Positions 34,809 through 50,600 of a stretch of DNA of 64,000 bases are shown piece after piece. The first letter of the stretch is position 1. Every line of letters starts with the position of its first letter. The DNA is taken from the NCBI GenBank assembly GCA_003693705.1, contig RBZT01000125.1:467966-531965 (forward strand), written 5' to 3'. The position numbers and the translations under genes were made by a program. A model generated the notes under the pieces. The model saw nothing but the letters and a program-made list of their open reading frames with translations, did not search any database and had not been told where the DNA came from. Origin of the DNA: Polymyxa betae (Eukaryota; Endomyxa; Phytomyxea; Plasmodiophorida; Plasmodiophoridae).

Positions 34809-35903
34809 AGAACGCATGTTCTTCCAGATAGTTCTGGAACTTAGCAGAAGCGTTTGAAATGGGCTAAGGATGAAGGTAACAGCATCAATCGATGACCTTA
34901 TTTTACAAACTACAAAACGTTCATTCCATACTGGTTACCAAGATCGTCAAGTAGGCACAGCTTGTAAACATCTTGCCATCATCTAGAAAGACTGATGCAT
35001 CAATGACAAACTCGGAAAGTGGTGATATAACAACAAATACAATTGAGCTTACCGTACTGTAGTTCACAAACTAAACGATTTACAATCTGAGCACCTTTTC
35101 TAAGGTGGGAATTTTTATAACAAAAAATCAACAGTCAGACAATACAAAAACAGTACTTGCAGTCCGCAGTCCCCATTGTTTGGTATTGTTGCGATTTGAA
35201 AGCCAAAAAGCAAACTTTCAAGAAGCTATATGTCTCCTGGAAATGCGAACAGATCCTGACGCTGGTGGAAAGTATATAACTTGATGGGAACTTACCATCT
35301 GTCGGTTTAAGGAAGCGTTTGAAGAAGTTAACAACAATCTGTCATCGTTGCCTCGAATTACTATGCGTTTGCCACTTATAAGCAAGATCATCGATCGAGT
35401 GACCGAACAGCATTGCATGATGAAAATGAGGAGAGCGGGATCTATAAGTCATTGACAGAGAACCAACAATCCTTAAATCTGGATTGAGCAGTTAGATGCC
35501 TATCAAGCGTGTTTTCTTACGATAAAACGTTTTCCAGTAGCGATTATCTCAATGCAGCAGTACTTACAATTTTGATGTCTCCAAAAGTTAACAACATAAT
35601 CACGAAATTAAGCGGATTTAGCCACCTTAATGTGTGCGAGATCACTTCATGTAGTTGCCCAAGGCGTTCTAGTTGTGAACAACCGCTAATTTGTGAGAAA
35701 ATAGATTGGAACGGATAATAAAGATAGAATATTTGCTCTATATGATCTGGAATAAGTTTCCAGCATGCTATCGATTGGAGTATGGAATGGTAGCAAGACT
35801 TTAGATAAAATAACGTGTTTTTTACGACAAAGCCCAGGACCAATATGTCTAAACGATCAATCCCTCGAATGCCCCCTGAGCCATTACTAACAAAAACATT
35901 CAT
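34809..35903 (-). CDS. Intron-rich gene of unknown function
   Basis: A chain of exons in compatible frames: MNVFVSNGSGGIRGIDRLDI, LGFVVKNTLFYLKSCYHSIL, LERLGQLHEVISHTLRWLNP; then MILLISGKRIVIRGNDDRLL; VRICSHFQETYSFLKVCFLA; DCK|KGAQIVNRLVCELQY|DDGKMFTSCAYLTIL; and FQNYLEEHAF with stop at 34809. The block ISGKRIVIRGNDDRLL resembles the 'LL-x-G-x-x-V-x-x-G' strand of DENN-type modules (folliculin/SMCR8-like), but this is a weak impression and not an assignment. No signal peptide or clear membrane helix. The exon joins between 35,560 and 35,440 are unresolved. I am fairly sure it is a gene, not sure what it encodes. Confidence 0.5.
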
Positions 35904-36074
35904 GTCCAGATATATGGCATCAGTTTGACCATTCTAGACAAGAGAATCAAGGAGCGTTTTGCAACTGGCATGGCCTCGGCCAGTAGTCACAGCACAGGTC
36001 GGAATGAAGAGGGAGTGAAGAATCAGATCTCATACAGAACTTGGCCAAAACAACCGACCCGCCTGTATTGATCT

Positions 36075-36119
36075 GAGAGAGAGACAGAGACAGAGAGAGC
36101 GACAAGAGAGACAGACAAG
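36075..36119 (+). repeat. GA-rich simple repeat
   Basis: GAGAGA/GACAGA tract of about 45 bases in the 280-base region between the divergent genes at 35903 and 36185. Probably part of the promoter region. Confidence 0.85.
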
Positions 36120-36184
36120 GTTTGCCGGGGGCGCCCACGTTCAAATCCGTGACGGACTCGTAGCGTAGCCGTGTCGATTTGGCG

Positions 36185-37551
36185 ATGTTCTCGGATCCCA
36201 TGACGGGTCCGGGGTCGTGGCCCGAGCCCTTGCTTGGCGTTGGGCTGGATCGCATGGGTCATACACCGACCTATGCGCCCCGAATTCGCCTGTCGCGATC
36301 CAGCAAAATTTTCCTCGGCATCGTCGTGAGCCAGTCGATTCTGGTACGATTTCGGTTGGCGAATCGCGGAAAACGTGATTCTGAGAATCGTTTAGATTGC
36401 ATTCGTCCGTCTATTAACCGATGTAATCTGGAAATTACCAGCAACAGCCAGCCATGGACTGCTAAATAGCGATCAGAACAGCTGGTTCTTTATCTGCTTT
36501 CTGATCAGCGCCTCCTACAATGTCCTATTCGCTTTGGACGCCGTCATCAATGAATCGAGACCAGCTTTATTCGCCTGCATAGGCTCATCCCTGCTTCTGA
36601 CTTTCCGCTCTGTTGTCGAATTTTCCTATAAGGAGTCCGCTTGCTCGAAAGAGTCACTGAACTGGATCTGTATACCAGGTGGGTTTTATGCTAGTTCATT
36701 GATTCTATTGCTAAAATAGACTTAGGACTGATAGAAGTCCTTTGCTATCAGGTGTTTCTTGTTAGCCTGGGATTAGGCAGCGTTATCACCCAAATGGGAT
36801 TCAGGTTGGATGCCTCTGCTGATCCTGCAGAATCGCTGTCTCAACCATTATTAGGTTCTATAGGATCGTTGGTGCCGATCTGTCATTAAGAGAAATCTAT
36901 GAGCGATATATTCAATGGGTCACCATGTACAGGCTGAATCAGGTAGAAAATATTGCTCAACCTTAAGAGTCTGCCTACTAATTCGTGCAGCAATTCTCGC
37001 TACTAGCTTTCGTCACTTCCTTGTTCTTCTCGAACTCGGTTTTACAAGTCCTATATACTGTGGTTTTTCTTCTGCTGGAAGCGGCTTGGGAAATTACTTG
37101 CGTTCTTGCCATTCACAAAGAAGATCCCGGATTGTCGCGGTTAGCTACCATTCTGTCAAGCTGTACTCCAGTGTATTCTGCAATCTTGCTGGTTTTGTTG
37201 GCTGGTGAGCTACCATCAGAATTCGTTGTTCTTATTTAATGGTCGATTTTTGCAGGAAACCCCTTCTTCTTTGACGGATTGATGCTGTTCAAGGTGTTCT
37301 TCCTTGTGGTTCTGAACATCATCAACAGGGTTATTGTCGAGATTCTAGCGCATCGTTTACGAGCGAGTTTCGGCCAAGGATTCCGATCGAGGATTTTGCC
37401 GAAATTAAATGTTCTTTCTTTGGCATTACCGTTTCGATGTTTGTCGGATCCTGGCACATGCTATACTGCTACAGTCGATTTACAGATGGATTCTCGTGTG
37501 AGTTCGAACAGCAGCAGTGCAGAAAGCTCTCCTTCTGCGGGTGACCTTTAG
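36185..37551 (+). CDS. Multipass membrane protein of unknown family
   Basis: The ATG at 36185 gives MFSDPMTGPGSWPEPLLGVG and a first helix SKIFLGIVVSQSILV. After a long first intron come WFFICFLISASYNVLFALDA, ACIGSSLLLTFRSVVEFSY, LIEVLCYQVFLVSLGLGSVI, a soluble loop SLREIYERYIQWVTMYRLNQ, QFSLLAFVTSLFFSNSVLQV, TVVFLLLEAAWEITCVLAIH, YSAILLVLLAG|NPFFFDGL and FKVFFLVVLNIINRVIVEIL. This makes six to eight hydrophobic segments, followed by a Ser-rich cytosolic tail ending SPSAGDL. Topology suggests a receptor- or transporter-like integral protein, but I recognise no family signature. The exon joint between about 36,780 and 36,880 is ambiguous (two frames are open). The GC-rich first exon contrasts with the AT-rich rest. 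Confidence 0.65.
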
Positions 37552-37600
37552 TTCTATTTTTTGTTGGATCTATAAATATATCAAAAGTGTATTATGCAAA

Positions 37601-39569
37601 TCAGTCTATTGGCACCGGCAGCTTTGGATATATCACAGTCATGGAAGCTTTCGATATCCTTATAATTTTTGGAGCAATTTGCTCTTCAATGTCAGATTCT
37701 TCACTTGATCTGCGACGTTTGTTTTGGGCTTTGATTGTCTCTGGTGTATCAACAAAATCTTCCGGCCGGATATCGAACGGACCATTCGTTGTCTTTGGGC
37801 ACAACGATGCGTATAGCTTGATCAACTGCCGTGCTCGATTAAACAGCGGTTCAGACTTAGGCGGGTCGGTTTGCATCGATTCCGGATCCGGCCACTCAAG
37901 CGTCGAGTCAGAGAAGATCTCTTGCCACTGTCCAATTCCATGAATTCCGATGCCTCTTAGAAGGTTCAAGTCATGAATGTGCTGCCACCATGGCGGAAGG
38001 CTTGTTGTTGTTGGTGGTGGATGGTCAAGTAGCACAAGTTTCTCGATATCCTCGCGTGCGAGAACGTACGTTCTCAAATCATGCATTAAATCGATCCTCT
38101 TTCGGAACTTCTTGGCAACGACCCTTGTCATGACGCCATTATCCGCGTCCAACGATTCCGAAGTATTGGCATCACATCGGGAACTAGAAGACGTCAATTT
38201 TGCAGAATCCTCGCAAAACGACTGGAACGCTTTCTGTAGGAAAACCGTTATTTAAAAGCAAAGAATAGCCCGCTAACATTACCGCAAACGAACTATTCAG
38301 CTTATCTCTGAGACCTTCTCGGCGTCGGATCGCAGTCCAATCGATGGTTCCGTCGGGCCTTCGGGACACGCCATGAACCATCAGGGATCGCATGAAATCA
38401 ACACGCTGTCTTTTTGTGAACAGCTGTAATTTTTCCTCTCCAGACAACCTTAGATGGGCCGCAGCCTTGATTTTAAGCGACGTTCCTGCATTTAGCGTTG
38501 GTGTGCTGGTTTTTGGGTTATCGCTCAGCAGCTGGTCGAGCCGGACTAATAGCGATTGATGCGATGGAAACTGCTCTGCCCGATCGATATCGAAAGGCAG
38601 ATCACTGTCGTCACGAATTGCATCGAACTGGGTGTAACCATGCCTGGACGCACCGAGTAACAGGGCACGATCATCGTTCACAGTCCAATGCGGAACTGGT
38701 AAAGTGAGAGCAGACGGCGTGAGGCCTTCCACTGGATCGAAACCATGTTGCTCGTGTAAAACCATCATCTCCAGTAATAAATGCAGCGAGCGTAATCGTC
38801 TCGCCCAAACGGACGACGATTTTCGCAGTTGACGCCAACTAGAGATCACTTCAGGGATATTTGCAGGCTTTTCGCCACCGATGATGGAATCAAGATAGGG
38901 ACGGAGCGACCCGTTGCAATGCTCACGGATGCTCATGACAAAGGCTTGGGCGAATTGCAGAACTTCATATGGAACCCTCTTATGAAGTTCGGCGCGAAGT
39001 TTCACCTCAGCAGGACGGTGATAGCCGAAATCTTGAATGGCCTGCAGGAAGCGATCGCGTTCCGAAACGGACCAGATAGCCCGAGTGGCATCGCGCCCAT
39101 TGAATTTATCAGGAAGACGATATACAGAGGCGTCGTATGGACCGCGATCCATACTGGTAAGCGCCAGCAGGAACAGAAATTCATGGTGACAATGTTCGCC
39201 ACAAGGGACTTTGATTACATCTGTCGAATCAAGAGGGATTGGGACCGACCCAACAGTATACAAAAGGCCATTGATGACCACGCCCCTCTTGCCCAGAGGT
39301 AATAACTCGAACCGGCGAATCGACCAGTTGAACTGTATCAAGGCGTGCGTTCTGCTAATATCTACACAATCGCCAACATGCAAATCTGCAGGCGTAACAA
39401 TTCAGAAACCTTCGAAGATGTAGTAGCGAAAACTTGTGATCGTACCAACTCCACGCTTGTCGCCCTTCCCTAAGCTAACCGATAGCTTCCGAATGAAGAA
39501 CGTGGATTCGGCCGAGCGCAGGACGGCGAAGGCTGGAGTCGAGCAGGGCGGCATCGGAGCCAGGTCCAT
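37601..39569 (-). CDS. FHA-domain protein with duplicated CHD-type SANT-like modules
   Basis: Start MDLAPMPPCSTPAFAVLRSA (ATG 39569). An N-terminal FHA domain is split by one intron: FFIRKLSVSLGKGDKRGV|DLHVGDCVDISRTHALIQFN, with the phosphothreonine-binding S-R-x-H and GKRGVVINGLLY. Then come two copies of a SANT-plus-helical unit as in the C-terminal part of CHD6-9 remodellers. Copy 1: IWSVSERDRFLQAIQDFGYH, LPVPHWTVNDDRALLLGASR. Copy 2: RQRVDFMRSLMVHGVSR, IDWTAIRRREGL, and after an intron (SSFA|KAFQSFCEDSAKL) the block LPPWWQHIHDLNLLRGIGIH GIGQWQ. A basic stretch NKRRRSSEES lies near the C-terminus (likely nuclear). There is no helicase/ATPase and no chromodomain. Inferred role: chromatin- or DNA-bound phospho-reader. 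Length about 620 residues. Confidence 0.75.
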
Positions 39570-39947
39570 AAACAGACGGCGACGCCGAATCAATGAAGAA
39601 TGAAGGTGGGGTGAAGGGGTGGCAGTCCCTCTCACTTGTAATCTCCACCAAACAGCGACCCCGACGGGTACCCACCCCCGGCTCGTGTCCTTCCAGCTCT
39701 CGAATGTAAGGTACAGAGTCCGCGAGACCAGAGCTTCTGGGCGATTCACGTCCGATAGAGAGCCCGCCTCCGGACCAAAGACCCATTGCAGCCGCCCGCC
39801 TACCTGTCAGTCGCAGGCGGTTTCTCGCTACGATCTTTATTGAGCTAACCTACGTCTCGCGAATACTCAGGCGTCATATCATGGAGAGTGTCGTTCCGAT
39901 TGAATAGCGACATCGTGGACCGTCGCTAAGGCACGCGCCTAAACACA

Positions 39948-40809
39948 ATGCAGTCGTCGATCTCACCCAAGGTTGCTGAAGATCATCCGAATGAGAAGAC
40001 GTTGAATCGTGCTGGTATCCCATATTGTGCCGCCTGCAAATCGTTGGTTGCTTGCGATATCGCTGACAAACAGTCGTACGCGCATAGTGGCTGGCTGCAA
40101 AGGAAAAAGTCGAAATTTCATATCAAAACCAAACGATGGTTTATCGTTGCTGATGGGCATATCTTCTATTATTCTGATAATGATGAAGTCGGCCGATCGC
40201 TGCCTAAAGGCGTTCTGCATTTGTCTCAAGGCTCAGTTGCTGATGGCGATGTCGATGACAGTCCACAGACGTTCTATCTGTCTGGAATTGACCATGAATC
40301 GCTGAAACTTGAAGCTACTAATGAATCTGAGAAAAGGCAATGGTTAGCGGTCGTGACAGATCAGATTGCATCGAAATCAACTGGAGCGCCTCGCCCCATG
40401 TCTGAATTAGGTCCACATTGCCGTATTTGTCCAGAGTGCAATGAGTCTGTCAGTTTGGATTCGTTTACGTTGGGATCGCATGTCGGGTGGCTTATTAAAC
40501 AGGTAAAGTCAAAAATAACCTAAAAACATTATATCTCTGTTTCTGATCATTATACAGGGTGGCGATATAAAAACATGGAATAGACGATGGGTTGTGCTAT
40601 CAAAGACCCACATGTGCTATTATCGCTCGCCAGAAGATGTGGCTGTTTTCAAACCTCTAAAAATGCTGCACTGTGGAAAAGCAGCTCGTCTTGAGCACGG
40701 CAACAAGCCATTCATGTTCACGGTCGATTCGGGCAACCGAGTGTTCTATTTTGTCTGTGAGAACGACAATGACTACCGAGAATGGTTGGACGCTCTTCAT
40801 ATCAAATGA
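39948..40809 (+). CDS. Tandem PH-domain protein
   Basis: ATG 39948. A short N-terminal Cys-containing stretch (PYCAACKSLVACDIAD) precedes PH domain 1: HSGWLQRKKSKFHIKTKRWF, IFYYSDNDEV, ending EKRQWLAVVTDQIA. A second Cys pair (CRICPEC) follows, then PH domain 2: HVGWLIKQ|GGDIKTWNRRWVVLSKTH ending DNDYREWLDALHIK, with the invariant Trp of the last helix. One intron of about 55 nt (40503-40557) splits PH2 after its first strand. Basic residues in the beta1-beta2 loop of PH1 (QRKKSKFHIKTKR) suggest phosphoinositide binding, so it could respond to the PI3K encoded nearby, though neighbouring position proves nothing in a eukaryote. About 268 residues. Confidence 0.88.
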
Positions 40810-40935
40810 AACTGCTCTGATTAGAAAACAACTTTTGTGTCTTTTCGCAATGAGGAAAAACCTCTTTGTGGCCCAATAGGTAGCATCGGTTGAGATACCT
40901 CTTTAAGCAGCATTTATTAGCAGACACTTTGCCGA

Positions 40936-41979
40936 TTATCTCTCTTGACGGAACGGTTGATGAAACGCCTCGTATATACGAGCAGCCTTTAATGTTCCGA
41001 TTCCTGGACACTGACTAAGCTCATCTATCGACGCTGCCATTATCTGACAACAGTTCAAAAACAATTTTACAATGAAACGCGAGTCTCACATTCGATAAAG
41101 AGCCGAAAGCTTGCGCCAGGGTCACCACATCGGTTTTGTTGACTGACCGAATTAACGTCAGAACGGACGAAAATATTGAGGCGTGGTCCGATTCAATACG
41201 CTCCTTGATTGAATCGAACGGGGCATTTTCTTGAGCTTTGAACGTCTCTATGTATTGTGCAGCTTCTTGAATGCTAAATGCACAGACCATGGTCCAGTTA
41301 TTAATGAAGGCAACCCTGGTCAGGTCCTCTATTACACTTCCAACATCCTCCATGTCAACTAAGATAAGAAGCACTCGAAGCCGATAAGCATGCTTTAAAG
41401 GGCCCATTCGTGCATGTATGTATTCAGGACATTGCATATGATATCTAAAACAAGTAAAAATGTATTCTTTAAAGACGCAGTGAGATTCTCGAACCTCAAT
41501 GTTAGATATAAAACACAAGCGGAATTTCCAACCAGGTAATCACAAAGCAATGAATCGCCATCAGCAAATTTCCAGCGAACGTTTCGAATATAATGAAGTA
41601 GAGTATTCTTCTCTTGGCGGCGGCTAACGAGAATGCAATTTGGATCTGGGACCACAGACTGCTTCGAGGCAGATGCAGCAGCAGGCCAATTCTCACTATT
41701 GAACCGCCTCGCATCGTTTCGAGTTTGCTTTAGTTCATTCTGGGGTGGATTTGATATTATTTGTGTTTGTTTTTGCTCAGGTTGTGGTTGGATGTTGGAT
41801 GATTTAGCCTGTTTTTCCACCTGGAACAAGTCAGGGAGCTCAGGCTGGACACCAGCTTTCGACAGCGATGGTATCGAGAATCGAAACGGCCTGGATGGAG
41901 CACTTGGAACAGGCTCAGAGGGCGTCCGGGGTACCAAAACCGAAGGAGGGTTTGTCTGTGAGCCGTCATTCGACGACAT
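40936..41979 (-). CDS. ERCC1: DNA excision-repair protein ERCC1
   Basis: Disordered Pro/Gln/Ser-rich N-terminus from ATG 41979 (MSSNDGSQTNPPSVLVPRTP). Then the central domain PDPNCILVSRRQEKNTLLHY IRNVRWKFADG, DYLVGNSACVLYLTLR, intron, YHMQCPEYIHARMGPL, YRLRVLLILVDMEDVGSVIE, AAQYIETFKAQENAP and LIRSVNKTDVVTLAQAFGSL. Splicing (SLSN|IMAASIDEL) restores the C-terminal helix-hairpin-helix SQCPGIGTLKAARIYEAFHQ PF. ERCC1 is the non-catalytic partner of XPF in the 5' flap/bubble endonuclease of nucleotide-excision and crosslink repair. Stop at 40936, converging with the PH-protein gene 126 bases away. An in-frame upstream extension exists but contains no ATG before the intergenic region. Confidence 0.93.
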
Positions 41980-42148
41980 GGATTCGATGATTATACCATG
42001 GCAGTGGAAACAGCGAGTCTGCCCACGGCCTTCGACGTTACTCACAATTGAACGGAACAGAACTACAGATAAATAAAATCATTTATTTCTTACAATCGAC
42101 GCTTGACATTGAGCAATAGTTAATTAAATAGTACCAGAGCGATTGCGC

Positions 42149-47118
<4,970 letters not shown>

Positions 47119-47656
47119 GCGTTGTTGGTCGCATCCATTGCACATTACTCTTTGTGTACGACAGTAACAGATCTGATCTACTTTGAATGCTGCTGTCGAT
47201 CAGATAAACCATGTTCAAAAGCGCTCGCTGAATGCAAAGAATAGATCCTCTCGTTCGGGAATTATTCAAACTTGCGGCTATACAATTTGCTTGATTTTCT
47301 ACATACGCAGAACAGAAATTAAAACCAAGAAGAATAAGAAACGCTTTAGGAAAAAGATCAGCGAATACTATTGGTTCAACTAGCAACGAAGCAGTCCAGA
47401 TCCGAACGTAAAGAGCAGTACATTTTCAGATTTGTTAAGGTGACCGGGTTCCTATCATTACGATAAAAAATTGAGGGGATGCCATCGAATATTAAAATGT
47501 CGAAGAAGGCTGCGGCTTCAACTATGATATACGTTACTACCTAGACAGCATTTTCACGATGATAGCGGGTGGTATCAACATTAAGAATCTTATCGTCCCT
47601 ACTGCAGGCTCAATCTGAACATGCTGCTTCTGGCAACCGATTTCTGATCTATAATC
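47119..47656. other. Region between divergent PI3K and MSP/coiled-coil genes
   Basis: About 540 bases. The PI3K-proximal part (47119-47215) is open in the PI3K frame and Cys-rich (ICYCRTQRVMCNGCDQQRM), with an alternative ATG at 47145, so it may belong to the first PI3K exon. The rest is AT-rich promoter-like sequence. A short ATG frame at 47,494 (MSKKAAAST) could be an upstream exon of the plus-strand gene. Confidence 0.4.
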
Positions 47657-50600
47657 ATGACTGGACGGGGACTGGACCCAACTGGTCAGCAACATAATCA
47701 CTTGCTTTCCATTGAGCCAGAGGAGGTGGTTTTCACTAGTGTTAGACTGAATCAAGTACTGTAGTCGTTTTTAAACACGCCCTGTATAGAATCTAAACTG
47801 TCCATTCTTCATTTAGGTGTATACACAATGCGTTAGGATCAACAACCCACTTTCCTGTCCAGTTGACATTGAGCTGGTTTCCGGAAATAATGAAAGGGTT
47901 ACCGTTAATCCAAATAGCCTTCGGTTGAAGAGCCAGGAGGAAATGCTGGTAGAAATCCGGCTTTTGCTTCGTAAACCTGTATCCCGAATGACCGGTAGAG
48001 CACAAGATAAAGCCACAGACCGTGCTTACAGAGAAGTATGAAATACTTTTGATGATTGCTCATATCAGGACGTTAAATCTTTATAGATTATACATGTTAA
48101 GTCTACACATTTTCAGCAGAAATTTTTCGTTCTGTTCACATGCTGGGGCTCAATTCCAGTGATATCTTCGAAACCTCAATTGAGCTACACCAAGAGGTTC
48201 AAGCCCCGGATAGTGAAGTCAGATGACACAAAAGCAGCAAAAGCTTCAGATTTGGATAGCATCCAGATCTGTGATAGATGTGCTATACAAGCTGAGCGCC
48301 TTCAGCATCTTGAGAGCGCATTGACGAAACTGAATTCAGAAAGGCCCACTTTGGAAAAGGAAATAGCCGATTTGAAGCAGGAAAGGGACTTCTTTGTGCA
48401 AAAATCTAGTGCTTTGGATAAACTGCAAGTAATGTTAGCTTCCGAAGAGCATCCAGTTGCTGCAATGGTTGATGTTTTGCTCGAACACGAACGTGAACAA
48501 AACGAGTTTAAAAATCAAAAAATCTTAGTGATCTTGGAGAACAAAGACATGGAAATTGAGAGATTGAAGGGCGAATTATCTAGCCAACAATCTCTGGAAA
48601 CCCAACACCTGCATGAAATTGACACATTGCAGACCCAATTGGAAGAGTCCCTAAAAGAATTGAAATTTTCAAAGGAGAAGTTGAACCTTGCCGAGGACAG
48701 CATTGCGATGAAAGAATACGACCTTGCAAACCAGACGCAATTATTGGAAGAATTGACAAAGGTAACCCGTCCTAATTAACCGAAGAGATCATTCTGATTC
48801 ACGTAGGAAAGCTCCAGTTTAAGGTCTGAATCCCAGATGAAAATCTCAAGCCTTCAAAGTGAGAATGTCAGTACATAAAGCTCTTTGTACTTGCTTGCTT
48901 ACCATTTCAGACAGAAAATTCTAAAAAAGAAGCTAGAAGATGCCCAAACTGCCGTAAGCGAAATTGAGTCATCTGGTAGCTCAGTAAACCGGTTTGAGGA
49001 AGAAATTAAAGCTCTGCATTTGCAAATCACTCAGAATACTTCCCAACATCGCTCCGAGCTTTTAAAAGCTGAGGAAACAGTAATGGACCGCAGATATCAT
49101 TGTTCAATTTCTTATTATTACAGATAAAGAAATTGGAATGCGATCTACAAGAGCACGAAGTTCTCAAAGAGTCCAATTCACGCATGAAGCTGAAAATTGC
49201 AGATTTCAAACAGAAGCATCAAAAATACGCTCAAGAAGTCGAATCGCTCAAAAGGTTTAACAGATCCGCTTCTTTTAGAACGTCTGAAATTTTCCATTAG
49301 AGAATTCGAAAAGTCATTGGGCTTGCTTTCCGAAAAAGACACTATAATCAAAAGCCTGCAAGAGGAGATCACTTTTGAACAGCAGAGGTCGAGTGAGAAA
49401 AATGTTCAAAGACTGGAAACTGAAAATGCTCAAGCCAAAGAAGAGATTCAACACTTACAGGTACGTTGCAGAACCCGATTCTACAGGTTTCCCGAACTCG
49501 GTTTCTGTAGGATACAGTTGATCAGTTACAAAAGATGCATTCTCACATGCAAGCTTCTGTTTTGGATAGCGAAGTACAGTTTCGCCGACGTTGTAACAAA
49601 TCAGCAGCCGATTGGGGTGACAGTCGATCTTCATATGTTCAAACTCGTAAAGCCATTGCAACCATTTTCCAACGATTATGGAAGCAAGAAGCACCGTCAA
49701 ATGACTTGAAATCCTTACTGTCGCGTGTGCATGAAAAGTTAGATGAATTGGACTGCCATATTGAAGCAGCAAGGGCAAAAAATGACATTCACGACGCAGA
49801 ATTTCAAACCATGAAACTTGAAAACACCAGGTACACATTTGGTGAAAATGACAACCAATTGCTGATCATGAAGATTAGGGCATGCTCGCTTCTGCAATGC
49901 CGTATTACATCCAGAGAAGCTGAAATCCGTTATCTGAAGCTCAAGCTCAGCTGTCTACATTCAACAAAGGCTCAGGATGCATCGTTACAGGATGTAAGCG
50001 ATTGGATGCATCAATAGAATAGACAAATAATCTCAGCTGACTAATTGTAGGAACTCATACAGAATCTCGAGAGCCGATGCAGCTTCCTTGAATCCGAGCT
50101 TAACAAAATGAATTCCAGGGAGTCTTTGGCGCCCGACTTGATTCAGAAGCTTCAGGGACATTTAATTAAAATTGCAGCTCTTACTAAGAAAATGGCTGAG
50201 CGGAAATTCCGAAGTATGGGACAATTATTTTCTTCTACTCGTTGGCCTCTTATCTGCCATCCAGATTCACATGTGATGGTCGGAATTGAAGGTCCAATCA
50301 AGAATTGCTGCAATGACGATACGGAAATCATCCGAGAAAACGACACATTGAGATTAGAACTTCAGTCACTTCTGTCCAAAATCGCGAGTTTAGAACAAGA
50401 ACTAGATCTTGAGAGAAAGTTCGCCATCCAGGCTGAAAACCTTGTTTCAGATCTCAGGGACGACAGGTGTTCTGCCCAAAATGTGGAACCGATCGCTGAT
50501 GGCAACCAACCAACATCTGAATGTGTTATTTGCAAAGAACTTGAAGACCGATTGCACATGGCTGAAGCCCAAATTCAGAGGCTTCTCGAAATTATGCCCC

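Noticed and set aside
38498-39302. Plus-strand frames of 69 and 157 codons inside the FHA/CHD gene
   Set aside because: They are antisense to clearly conserved exons and have no domain of their own.
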